Below are positions 56,776-64,000 of a stretch of 64,000 nt of DNA, piece after piece. A program made the position numbers and the translations under genes. The stretch lies in assembly GCF_000688335.1 (NCBI RefSeq), contig NZ_JHZX01000001.1, positions 124,001-188,000 on the forward strand. Direction: 5' to 3'. Position 1 is the first letter of the stretch; the number at the start of each line of letters is the position of its first letter. Source of the DNA: Sediminibacter sp. Hel_I_10. GTDB lineage: Bacteria > Bacteroidota > Bacteroidia > Flavobacteriales > Flavobacteriaceae. The notes below the pieces were generated by a model that worked only from the letters and a program-made list of their open reading frames with translations, ran no database searches and was not told the DNA's origin.

Positions 56776-57870
56776 ATGAGCACAAAACTAATATATCAGT
56801 TCCTTTTCATTTTAGGTTTTGCTCCGGCAATGCTGTTTGCTAATAATAATCCTAATTGGATCGGAGTTCACACTAAAGAAAAAACAATCAAAAAGGAGTT
56901 TTCAGTATCTAAAGATGCGACCTTGAGAGTAGATAACAGCTACGGAAACATCAACGTGACCACCTACGAAGGCGCCACCATAAGCATTGAAGTACACATT
57001 AAAACAAATGGTAACGACGAAGACAATGTGAGAGAAAAGCTGAATGACATTACCGTTGAGTTTAGCGGTACAAATGCAATGGTCTCAGCAAAGACCCTTT
57101 TCAATAAGAATAAATCCAAATCTTGGTGGAATTGGGGCAATAATAGCAACGTCAATATGGAGGTTAACTATATTATTAAATTACCAATTACTAACAATGT
57201 CGATTTAAATAATGATTATGGCAGTATCAATTTAGACCGTCTTGAAGGCCGAGCAACAATCAATTGTGACTATGGAAAAATCAACACTAAGGAACTGTTA
57301 GCAGATAACAATGCCATTAGTTTTGACTACACCAACAATTGTTATTTTGAATATATCAAAAGTGGAAAAATCAATGCAGATTACAGCAGCTTCACCGTAG
57401 GTAAAGCTAAAAACCTAGATATTTCAGCAGATTATACAAAATCTGAGGTAGAAGTGGCCGAAAACGTCAACTACAATTGCGATTATGGTTCTGTTGAAAT
57501 CAACAATGCTAATAATGTCAATGGCAATGGTGATTATCTTACTGTGCGCTTAGGAACCATCTATAAAAACGTAAGCATTAGGGCAGATTATGGTTCTATC
57601 AAAATTGATAACATGGCCGCTAATGCCGGCAATATTGAGATTGAATCTGATTATAACGGCATTACCATTGGTTTTGATCCCGCCTATCATTTTAGTTTCG
57701 ATATTGATCTTGAATACGCCTCATTACGAGAAGATAGTGCGTTTCAGTTCAACAAGAAACGTATTGAATCTTCAGATAAATATTATCAAGGATTTTATGG
57801 AAGTGGCAATAGCGGAAATCAAATAAAGATCAAATCAGATTACGGAAGCGTAACCTTTAAGAAAAACTAA
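56776..57870 (+). CDS. Secreted DUF4097-like beta-helix protein
   Basis: The 364-residue protein has a signal peptide (LIYQFLFILGFAPAMLFA) and then repeated short strands with a YGSI/DYG pattern (NDYGSINLDRLEG, CDYGKINTKE, CDYGSVEINN, ADYGSIKIDN, SDYGSVTFKKN). This is the DUF4097-type stacked beta-helix of adhesin-like appearance. The function is unknown. It is the third gene of the sigma operon, with a 10-bp gap to the preceding gene. Confidence 0.8.
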   Translation: MSTKLIYQFLFILGFAPAMLFANNNPNWIGVHTKEKTIKKEFSVSKDATLRVDNSYGNINVTTYEGATISIEVHIKTNGNDEDNVREKLNDITVEFSGTNAMVSAKTLFNKNKSKSWWNWGNNSNVNMEVNYIIKLPITNNVDLNNDYGSINLDRLEGRATINCDYGKINTKELLADNNAISFDYTNNCYFEYIKSGKINADYSSFTVGKAKNLDISADYTKSEVEVAENVNYNCDYGSVEINNANNVNGNGDYLTVRLGTIYKNVSIRADYGSIKIDNMAANAGNIEIESDYNGITIGFDPAYHFSFDIDLEYASLREDSAFQFNKKRIESSDKYYQGFYGSGNSGNQIKIKSDYGSVTFKKN

Positions 57871-57932
57871 ATATTTCAACCAGTAAATATTATATACAAT
57901 CAACTCTCATCAACATTAAACGAACATCAATT

Positions 57933-58658
57933 ATGAAAACAATTCTATTAGCATTAGCAGCACTATTAAGCTTTTCTTGTACTCAGGCACAATGGGGAAA
58001 TGGAAAAAAAATTAAAGGTAATGGATCAACCACCATCATTACCAGAAGCACTTCTGATTATGATGCCATCCATTGTTCAGGGTCCTTCGATTACATTTTA
58101 GTAGCAGGAACCGAAGGAAAAATCACTATAGAGGGCGAAGGCAACTTGCTAGAATATATTGTAACAGAAGTGAGCGGGAATAAGCTTATCATCAAAACCA
58201 ATAACAATGTCAACTTACAGCCCAGCAGAAACAAAACCATTAAAATCACCATCCCCTTTAAGGATATTGACGATGTTTCTTTATCTGGATCCGGAGATCT
58301 CTGGAATGAAGACTTAATTAATGCAGACAGTTTCTCTACCGCAATAACAGGATCTGGAGATATTATCTTGAATGTTAAAACAAAGTCAATAAAAGCGCGT
58401 GTAACAGGCTCTGGAGATCTTACATTAAAAGGAACTACTGAAAATTTAGATGCTGGTGTTACAGGATCGGGCGATTTTCATGGTTTTGATTTAAACTCAG
58501 AAAACACCGAAGTATCGGTTACAGGTTCAGGGGATGCTCAAGTGGTTTCTACCGAAAATTTAAAGGCTCGCGTTAGTGGATCGGGAGATATAAAATACAA
58601 AGGAAACCCGAAGAAAGAAGACACTAAAGTGGCTGGGTCTGGGAGTATTGAGAATTAG
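57933..58658 (+). CDS. Head GIN domain (DUF2807) protein
   Basis: The 241-residue protein has a signal peptide with a cysteine (LLSFSCTQAQW) and a GIN-type beta-helix marked by recurring SGSGD and TGSGD turns (at least seven). GIN/DUF2807 proteins are exported and of unknown function. A TATA-like AT-rich stretch and 62 bp separate it from the previous gene; it ends the sigma operon at a strong terminator. Its structural similarity to the preceding gene suggests that they share a role at the cell surface. Confidence 0.87.
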   Translation: MKTILLALAALLSFSCTQAQWGNGKKIKGNGSTTIITRSTSDYDAIHCSGSFDYILVAGTEGKITIEGEGNLLEYIVTEVSGNKLIIKTNNNVNLQPSRNKTIKITIPFKDIDDVSLSGSGDLWNEDLINADSFSTAITGSGDIILNVKTKSIKARVTGSGDLTLKGTTENLDAGVTGSGDFHGFDLNSENTEVSVTGSGDAQVVSTENLKARVSGSGDIKYKGNPKKEDTKVAGSGSIEN

Positions 58659-58675
58659 ATTTTATAATTTAAACA

Positions 58676-58705
58676 AAAAAAGCCACTCAGTTGAGTGGCT
58701 TTTTT
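58676..58705. terminator. Bidirectional terminator
   Basis: AGCCACTCA/TGAGTGGCT (58681-58689, 58692-58700) between an A-run and a T-run ends both the sigma operon and the convergent lipoprotein gene. Confidence 0.88.
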
Positions 58706-58721
58706 TTATTAGGATCACTTA

Positions 58722-59399
58722 TTAATTTAAAGTATAGCCTAGCAATGTTCCTGAACTTTGATCTCCTACAAACTCAATGATACCAATGTCCTTGGCAAAA
58801 TAATAATTTACAGTTGACTGAACTTGTCCAGCTACTAAAAGTTTGAGTTCGACATTTAATACATTTTCGTAATCCACGCCCTCTACAGTTCTTACACCAT
58901 CTCTCTCAATCATTTTAAAAGCATAGGTAGCGCTAAAATCAATATTAGGAATATCTGGAAAATTAGCATCATTGGATGTATACGTAATTGTATAACTAAC
59001 ATCGCTAGACCATTCTTCGCCAACCAAAGCACTGTCTTTAAGTATTTTTGTAATTATAGGTGTTGTAGACACATCATATCCTGGAATTGGCAAACCAGTA
59101 GCTATTGATCTTGTATAGTAGCTATCTCCAGATTTTCTAAGCCATGACTCACCTCCAAACAAATCGTCAAATTTGTAATAAGTATCTCCGTCAATCGTTT
59201 CTGTAGAAACCATATTATAGGTTACATTACCGTAATAAGTGTCTTCAAAATTCCACACGTTACCAATAGCTCTAGGCCAATAATCCCCAGTAGATTCACC
59301 TTCAACTTCTGCCGGATCCACAGAGTCATCAGAAGAATCGCAAGATTGTAAAAAGGTTGCTACTAAAAAAAAGACGAAAATAAATTTAAAATGTTTCAT
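58722..59399 (-). CDS. Putative lipoprotein, unknown function
   Basis: The 225-residue protein has a lipoprotein signal (FIFVFFLVATFLQSC, cysteine at residue 20) and an acidic linker (DSSDDSVDPAEVEGES). A beta-rich body follows with YWPRAIGNVWNF, a motif of secreted Bacteroidota proteins with unknown function. It is one of three lipoprotein genes in a row on this strand. A -7 element lies 22 bp upstream of the ATG. Confidence 0.78.
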   Translation of the reverse strand: MKHFKFIFVFFLVATFLQSCDSSDDSVDPAEVEGESTGDYWPRAIGNVWNFEDTYYGNVTYNMVSTETIDGDTYYKFDDLFGGESWLRKSGDSYYTRSIATGLPIPGYDVSTTPIITKILKDSALVGEEWSSDVSYTITYTSNDANFPDIPNIDFSATYAFKMIERDGVRTVEGVDYENVLNVELKLLVAGQVQSTVNYYFAKDIGIIEFVGDQSSGTLLGYTLN

Positions 59400-59420
59400 T
59401 ATATGGTTTTATAGTTTCGT

Positions 59421-59428
59421 CAAAAATA
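59421..59428 (-). promoter_or_regulatory. Candidate -7 element of the 225-residue lipoprotein gene
   Basis: TATTTTTG on the minus strand matches TAnnTTTG, 21 bases before the ATG. No TTG at the -33 distance. Confidence 0.45.
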
Positions 59429-59826
59429 TTAAAAAAATGTTAATTTTATAAGAACATTCCTTCTTTTGCGAATATTTTAATTTTCATAAGGCTTATCAAG
59501 GAATTGATAAAATTTCATCATAAAAACAGAATATTCTTACAAAAAATAAATCTAAGTAAATCTCTTATGCTCTGAGTTGCTTAAATCTGAAACAATTTAA
59601 ACGGTTAAAATGAGTTGATAAAATCTCCTTGCAATCAAATCAAGTGATTTAAGAAATCTAAACTTATCCTTATTTGAAAATTATAGTTAGTCTTTTTTTA
59701 AATCAAATTCTTATCTAAACTGAGTCTTAGGTTTCTAATAGATTAAGAAGATGTGTTAAAGAAAATAATAGTCTTTCAAACATTACAAAATCTCAATTTA
59801 AGTTAAATAAAAATAAAACCAGCAGG

Positions 59827-60012
59827 ATGAAAATTTCATTTAAAGCTGTTGCCGAAGAATTTTCAAATCAAAAATAGCTGCTAAAGATTTAAATGCCGGA
59901 GTTATTGGGTTTGACAGTCATGATCGTTTTAATTGAAGCTGAAAGCTATAGACTATTTTTAGATTTTTCGAGTGATGACCAATTATTTTTTCCAAAAAAT
60001 GAAAGGCTCTAG
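59827..60012 (+). pseudogene. Possible decayed short gene
   Basis: Three short fragments in different frames read like coding sequence: MKISFKAVAEEFSNQK to a stop at 59875-59877, then AAKDLNAGVIGFDSHDRFN, then IEAESYRLFLDFSSDDQ ending at 60012. No family is recognised. Frame breaks and stops between them suggest decay; chance is possible. Confidence 0.3.
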
Positions 60013-60108
60013 TCACTAGATATGGGATTATTAAACTAAAGGGGAACCTTATGAAGAAGACACATTTCGGAGTAATTAGAATTAACTATTTATTATAAAA
60101 AAAAAAAA

Positions 60109-60139
60109 AGAGACCATCTGTAATTATCAGATGGTCTCT
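60109..60139. terminator. Strong terminator-like hairpin
   Basis: AGAGACCATCTG/CAGATGGTCTCT (60109-60120, 60128-60139) between an A-run of about 13 and a T-run, able to act in both directions. Confidence 0.85.
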
Positions 60140-60248
60140 TTTTTTTATTATTAAAATACATACATCGAAACAGCCTGTTATCTTAAAAAGACTATCGCTT
60201 GCTCAATAGTATTTGGCTTTATATTTACTCATGTTCTTGATTAAAAAC

Positions 60249-61079
60249 CTACTGCTTTTCAAAAGTGTAAATATCAGTAAAATCTTCACCCATTTCAGAA
60301 TAAACATCTTGATAGATTAATGTAGTTTCTGTCAATTGTAATATTTCTACAGAATCGTCCCCATTTGCAAAAGAAATTATATCCATATCAATAGTATAAT
60401 CTATTGGTGCACCCGCATCCTCAACATCACAATTATCTCCTGAAAAATCAATTTCTACTAAAGTTGATTCCGTATAAACTTCATGCCAATAACAAATTCC
60501 AGAATTATCTAACTCTTCTTCTAATTCTTCAACACCGTTAGATGTCAATGAGGTTATTCTCCAAGTACCGATAATGCCGGCATTAGTTTGATTGGAGCTA
60601 CAGTCGAGACCGTCTATAGTATCTTGAATACTTCCATCCTCATCACCACAAGCATCAATAACATTTTCCAACGCAGCCTTATAGGCATTGCACAATGGTG
60701 TATAATTATCTGCGCCTGCCTCTTCCAATGCTATTTCAGCAGCATCTGCAGCCGTGGTTGCCAATTGACAAGGATCTGGGGTAGATTCAGAACAGTCCCC
60801 TACTTGGTTCACTAAAGCTAAAAGATCACCATTAGGATCGCCACAAGTCTGTATTTGAGCTTGTAAGGCCGCTTTATAAGCAGTACATACCTGTACATAA
60901 TTATCCACATTTGCACCAACAAAATTTAATATAGCTTCTTGCGTGTTTTGTGAAGCTATCAAACAATTGTTTTCCTGATTTCCTGAAAAACCACCTTCGT
61001 AAGGCTCATTGTCACAGCTTAACATTAAGGTTAAAATTAAAAAAGCTAAAATTTTAAAAGTGTGTTTTATTAAATTCAT
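60249..61079 (-). CDS. Lipoprotein with duplicated cysteine-helical modules and lipocalin-like C-terminus
   Basis: The 276-residue protein has a lipoprotein signal (FLILTLMLSCDNEPYEG). Two ~58-residue modules follow, each of form C-x-(helix)-VC/LC.AYKAAL......CGD..G-C (residues about 38-95 and 99-155). The C-terminal half is a lipocalin-like start IIGTWRITSLTSNG with beta strands. The early mature sequence SCDNEPYEGGF...NQENN resembles that of the next upstream gene (TCEDEPLEGEF..QNENN). No function is known. Confidence 0.78.
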   Translation of the reverse strand: MNLIKHTFKILAFLILTLMLSCDNEPYEGGFSGNQENNCLIASQNTQEAILNFVGANVDNYVQVCTAYKAALQAQIQTCGDPNGDLLALVNQVGDCSESTPDPCQLATTAADAAEIALEEAGADNYTPLCNAYKAALENVIDACGDEDGSIQDTIDGLDCSSNQTNAGIIGTWRITSLTSNGVEELEEELDNSGICYWHEVYTESTLVEIDFSGDNCDVEDAGAPIDYTIDMDIISFANGDDSVEILQLTETTLIYQDVYSEMGEDFTDIYTFEKQ

Positions 61080-61168
61080 AGGTATGGAGTTTTAAATAAT
61101 CAAAGATTGTGAAACAAATGAGTTCTCATGCGTTATATTATGCCAAATAATTAACTAATGATGATATT

Positions 61169-61759
61169 CTATTCTATTTTTTGCCAAACTGAACTACTAG
61201 ATCCACTAATGGTGAAATTTAACCCTTGCTGGTTTTGTGACTCTTCAAAATTTTGTAGAAAAGTTAAAGTCTGTCCATCTGCGCTTAATATAAATTCTGC
61301 GGTTTGTTCTTGTTCTGAATCTAGAAGCTGAATATCATCAAAGCCTTCAATCTCTACTTCAACAAAAGAACCATTGATTGTCATTTCGTTTCCATTGGTT
61401 GTATAAGTTCCGTTTCCTTGTATATCGGTATAAGAATAAGTAACTGTCTCAGATTCCATACCAGACATCTGTATTGTAGTCAATAAATCATAAGATCCTG
61501 AAACGGTATAGTTGGTTTCAGAAAACAATAAATTATAGTCCATATTTATACCTTCCGCAGAAAATTCGGAAGTTGTACTTTGACCCTGAAACTCTGATTC
61601 GTTTAAGAATTCGGTATCAAATAAAATAAGTTCCCATGTACCTACTAGTGAAGCATTATTTTCATTTTGTGCATCAAACTCCCCCTCTAAAGGTTCGTCT
61701 TCACAAGTAAAGGCTGATAACAAAACAAAAAGGCATAGTAAAAAGCTAAATTTTTTCAT
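61169..61759 (-). CDS. Lipocalin-like lipoprotein
   Basis: The 196-residue protein starts MKKFSFLLCLFVLLSAFTC, a lipoprotein signal; the frame runs on to 61792, but a promoter element lies there. The mature protein begins EDEPLEGEFDAQNENN and continues LVGTWELILFD, the opening strand of a lipocalin-like barrel, ending SSSVWQKIE. It shares its early mature motif with the 276-residue lipoprotein downstream, so the two are probably paralogues that diverged by domain gain. Confidence 0.78.
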   Translation of the reverse strand: MKKFSFLLCLFVLLSAFTCEDEPLEGEFDAQNENNASLVGTWELILFDTEFLNESEFQGQSTTSEFSAEGINMDYNLLFSETNYTVSGSYDLLTTIQMSGMESETVTYSYTDIQGNGTYTTNGNEMTINGSFVEVEIEGFDDIQLLDSEQEQTAEFILSADGQTLTFLQNFEESQNQQGLNFTISGSSSSVWQKIE

Positions 61760-61785
61760 TAGAGGGATTTTTTTAGATGTTTCAA

Positions 61786-61793
61786 CAAACATA
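61786..61793 (-). promoter_or_regulatory. Candidate -7 element of the lipocalin-like lipoprotein gene
   Basis: TATGTTTG on the minus strand matches TAnnTTTG, 26 bases before the ATG at 61759. This supports that start over the upstream one at 61792. Confidence 0.5.
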
Positions 61794-61803
61794 GCAAAAT
61801 TTT

Positions 61804-63186
61804 TTAAACGTTTTCCTTTGGAACACGGAACAGTAGTATAATTCCGAAGAGAAAGAAAACAAATAAGAATAGGATTGCATTTCGCATACTTCCAGTGATT
61901 TGATCAATGGTTGCAAAAATGACCATGCCGATGACTATTCCAATTTTTTCAGCTACATCAAAAAAGCTAAAATAAGACGTGGTATCTTTAGTCTCTGGTA
62001 AAAATTTTGAATAGGTTGATCTCGCCAAAGCCTGAACTCCTCCCATTACAAAACCCACGATGGAGGCTGCAACATAAAACTGGAAAGGTGTCTCCATAAA
62101 ATAGGCATAAAAACATAAGCCCATCCAAATAAAATTAACTACAATGAGCGTTTTGATATTTCCGAATTTGGCAGAAGCACGCGATGTTAGAAATGCTCCT
62201 AAAATGGCTACAACTTGAATGACCAATATACTTACAATCAATCCAAAGGTCTTTGCCTCATCATCTCCCCAAGCAATTTCTTCCTCACCAAAATAAACCG
62301 CTACCAGCATGATGGTTTGAACAGCCATACTAAACACAAAAAATGCAGTGAGATAACGCTTTAGCCTAAAGTTCTGTTTGAGTTGTTTCCAAACTTGTCT
62401 GAGTTCTCTTAAACCATTAAACAGCACGTCCTTGGTTACTTTGTGACCCTTAGAAACCCCTTTTGGCAGCACATAAAATGTATACTGACTAAAAAGTATC
62501 CACCAGATTCCAACGGTAATAAAAGCAACTCTCATCGCTCTGAGAGCAGCGTTGTCCTTGGCTTCTTTTAAGGCTTCTGCTATTTGAATTTCGGAACCTG
62601 TTTCGCTTAAACTACTTGAAATACTGGTATCAAAACCAAACCAATGAGGATACATGACCATGCCTAGGTTTAATAAAAGTAAAAGTACACTTCCAATATA
62701 ACCAAGACTAAAACCTTTGGCACTCACGGCATCTTGTTGATTTGGAAACGCAATGTCTGGCAAATATGAGTTATAAAACACCAAACTCCCCCAATAGCCT
62801 ATTAACCCCATAAAGTAAAAAAGTAAGCTCAAATGGATCTGATCTAAGCTGAACCAATATAAACCAATACATCCTGCTCCTCCTAGGTAGCAGAAGAATT
62901 TCATAAAGTTCTTTTTATTTCCAACATAATCGGCAACACCCGAAAGAATTGGAGATGTAAAAGTGACCACCAAAAAGGTAAATGCTGTTACATAGGTGAT
63001 AAGCGCCGTGCTTTTAAAAACAAACCCAAAGGCCTCTACATTTTTTTCGACTTGAGAAACGAACAAAGCGGAATAAAAAATAGGAAATATGGACGAGGCA
63101 ATGGTTAGGGTATATACCGAATTTGCCCAATCATAAAAAGCCCATGCATTTAATAGTTTTTTACTTCCCTTTTCTGGTTGGTTCAT
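61804..63186 (-). CDS. MFS transporter (UMF1/Atg22-like family)
   Basis: The 460-residue protein has about 12 membrane segments and the UMF1-type start KKLLNAWAFYDWANSVYTLTI; the C-terminal half holds GGVQALARSTYSKFLPE, another family block. Members resemble the yeast vacuolar effluxer Atg22 and are assumed to export amino acids or similar solutes. The substrate is not known. It is transcribed toward the lipoprotein genes, with its stop 45 bp from the next start. Confidence 0.88.
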   Translation of the reverse strand: MNQPEKGSKKLLNAWAFYDWANSVYTLTIASSIFPIFYSALFVSQVEKNVEAFGFVFKSTALITYVTAFTFLVVTFTSPILSGVADYVGNKKNFMKFFCYLGGAGCIGLYWFSLDQIHLSLLFYFMGLIGYWGSLVFYNSYLPDIAFPNQQDAVSAKGFSLGYIGSVLLLLLNLGMVMYPHWFGFDTSISSSLSETGSEIQIAEALKEAKDNAALRAMRVAFITVGIWWILFSQYTFYVLPKGVSKGHKVTKDVLFNGLRELRQVWKQLKQNFRLKRYLTAFFVFSMAVQTIMLVAVYFGEEEIAWGDDEAKTFGLIVSILVIQVVAILGAFLTSRASAKFGNIKTLIVVNFIWMGLCFYAYFMETPFQFYVAASIVGFVMGGVQALARSTYSKFLPETKDTTSYFSFFDVAEKIGIVIGMVIFATIDQITGSMRNAILFLFVFFLFGIILLFRVPKENV

Positions 63187-63225
63187 CTAAAACGCTTTTT
63201 AATAAGGTCTAAAAATAGCTTAAAT

Positions 63226-63256
63226 AAAAAAGCCGTTCATCTTGAACGGCTTTAAA
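63226..63256 (-). terminator. Terminator of the M48 peptidase gene
   Basis: AGCCGTTCA/TGAACGGCT (63231-63239, 63243-63251) flanked by A-rich and T-rich sequence, just downstream of the M48 gene on the minus strand. Confidence 0.82.
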
Positions 63257-63281
63257 TTATTTTTTATTTCAAATGATCTTA

Positions 63282-64000
63282 TTAAAACTTACCTAAAGGT
63301 CTAAAAGAATCAACACCAAATTTCTTAGCTTCTGCTTTAGCTTTATCTGCCCAGCTCTGAAGATTATTGATTCTGGTATCGTTAGACGGGTGTGTACTTA
63401 AGAATTCTGGTGGTGCTTGACCTCCACTATTGGCTTTCATGCGTTTCCAAAGCTCAGCAGCTTCATCAGGATTGTATCCTGCTATCGCCATAAGATAAAG
63501 TCCAATTTCATCAGCCTCCGTTTCATGACTTCTACTAAATGGTAACATCCCTCCCACATTAGAAGCTATACCAAAAGCTTGGTTGTATATTCCCAAATTT
63601 TCACTATCAGCCAAGGCTATATTTCCAGCAACAGAGATGCCTTGTTGAATATATGTAGCACTCATACGTTGTTGACCATGATTTGCAAGCGCGTGGGCTA
63701 CCTCGTGACCCATTATCGCGGCAATTGCCGTTTCATTATGAGCTATAGGTAAAATACCTGTGTAGAATACAATCTTTCCGCCAGGCATACACCAGGCATT
63801 TACAGCTTCATCATTTACCAAGTTATATTCCCACTTATAGTCCTTCAAGTAACCCTGAAATCCCCTAGCATCTAAATAGCGTTCTGCAGCGACAGCAATA
63901 CGTTGCCCAACACGCTTAATCATCTCTGCTTGAGCTGTTCCTGTAACCACCTTGTTTTCTGTTAAAAATTGGTCGTACTGTGCAAAAGCCGACGGGAAAA
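63282..64000 (-). CDS. M48-family metallopeptidase (N-terminus cut by window edge)
   Basis: The frame remains open to base 64000 (SAFAQYDQFLTENKVVTGT... read from the edge), so the N-terminus with its expected signal sequence lies outside the window. The zinc site HEVAHALANH, the third ligand in HETEADEIGLYLM and the FYTGIL segment identify a periplasmic or lipoprotein M48 peptidase of the LoiP/BepA/YcaL type. Such enzymes trim or degrade misfolded outer-membrane proteins. A GTG at 63950 is not the true start, since the frame continues upstream. It ends at a terminator. Confidence 0.92.
   Translation of the reverse strand, partial: FPSAFAQYDQFLTENKVVTGTAQAEMIKRVGQRIAVAAERYLDARGFQGYLKDYKWEYNLVNDEAVNAWCMPGGKIVFYTGILPIAHNETAIAAIMGHEVAHALANHGQQRMSATYIQQGISVAGNIALADSENLGIYNQAFGIASNVGGMLPFSRSHETEADEIGLYLMAIAGYNPDEAAELWKRMKANSGGQAPPEFLSTHPSNDTRINNLQSWADKAKAEAKKFGVDSFRPLGKF

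Larger units (their letters stand above)
59400..60108. other. Long AT-rich intergenic region
   Basis: About 700 bases without an intact gene between two lipoprotein genes. It carries only the -7 element at 59421 and a possible decayed coding fragment at 59827-60012. Confidence 0.5.

Overview
The window looks like chromosomal DNA of a Flavobacteriaceae bacterium (phylum Bacteroidota). The base composition is AT-rich and several promoters fit the Bacteroidota -7 element TAnnTTTG. Secreted proteins carry type IX secretion (T9SS) sorting domains of type A and type B. PorQ and a PorP/SprF-family protein are encoded here, and lipoproteins and a TonB-type receptor are common. No tRNA, rRNA operon, CRISPR array, transposase or prophage gene was seen. 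One structural RNA, RNase P RNA, is present at 24.8-25.1 kb.

Layout. 0-5.5 kb: a fused ABC-2 permease/M1 aminopeptidase (cut by the window edge) with its ATPase, then an M42 peptidase. 5.6-8.0 kb: a secreted DUF4397 protein made of three nearly identical 693-bp units. 8.2-12.6 kb: a same-strand run of Nudix hydrolase, PrsW-like protease, cNMP/CBS/DUF294 signalling protein, DnaQ-like exonuclease and an orphan biotinyl-carrier protein. 12.6-14.7 kb: a GC-rich secreted beta-propeller gene plus the orphan C-terminal end of another T9SS cargo, which looks like an acquired and partly deleted segment. 14.7-18.4 kb: threonine aldolase, prfB with its programmed frameshift, a small membrane protein with a stop at codon 3, a HAD phosphatase and an ArsC-like protein. 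18.5-24.8 kb: an outer-membrane receptor with a small secreted partner, fumarase and an FG-GAP T9SS protein. 24.8-29.4 kb: rnpB, a secreted protein of unknown function, dnaX split by an 11-A run, a lipoprotein and miaE. 29.4-32.9 kb: the polyphosphate cluster sixA-like/ppk1/ppx. 33.2-43.2 kb: a 2347-residue type B T9SS adhesin followed by its SprF-like and OmpA-like partners. 43.8-50.2 kb: CAP lipoprotein, pdxH, rnz, a STAS-like protein, pyrB, pyrR and rpsA. 50.5-55.4 kb: LysM protein, cmk, porQ and lon. 55.6-58.7 kb: an ECF sigma factor operon with a probable membrane regulator and two beta-helix surface proteins. 58.7-64 kb: three lipoproteins, an MFS transporter and an M48 metallopeptidase (cut by the edge).

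How the genes fit together. Much of the window serves the cell surface: T9SS parts (PorQ, SprF-like), T9SS cargo (five proteins or remnants), a TonB-type receptor, lipoproteins, and an ECF operon whose products resemble envelope proteins. The rest is housekeeping: translation (prfB, rpsA, miaE, rnpB), DNA replication (dnaX), pyrimidine supply (pyrB, pyrR, cmk), vitamin B6, the TCA cycle and polyphosphate. The most interesting signals are three places where normal decoding breaks: the prfB frameshift, the dnaX poly-A junction and the stop at codon 3 of the membrane protein. Next come the mosaic GC-rich T9SS gene, the adhesin/SprF/OmpA cassette and the recently homogenised DUF4397 repeats. All functional calls come from reading translated sequence by eye; no database search was possible.
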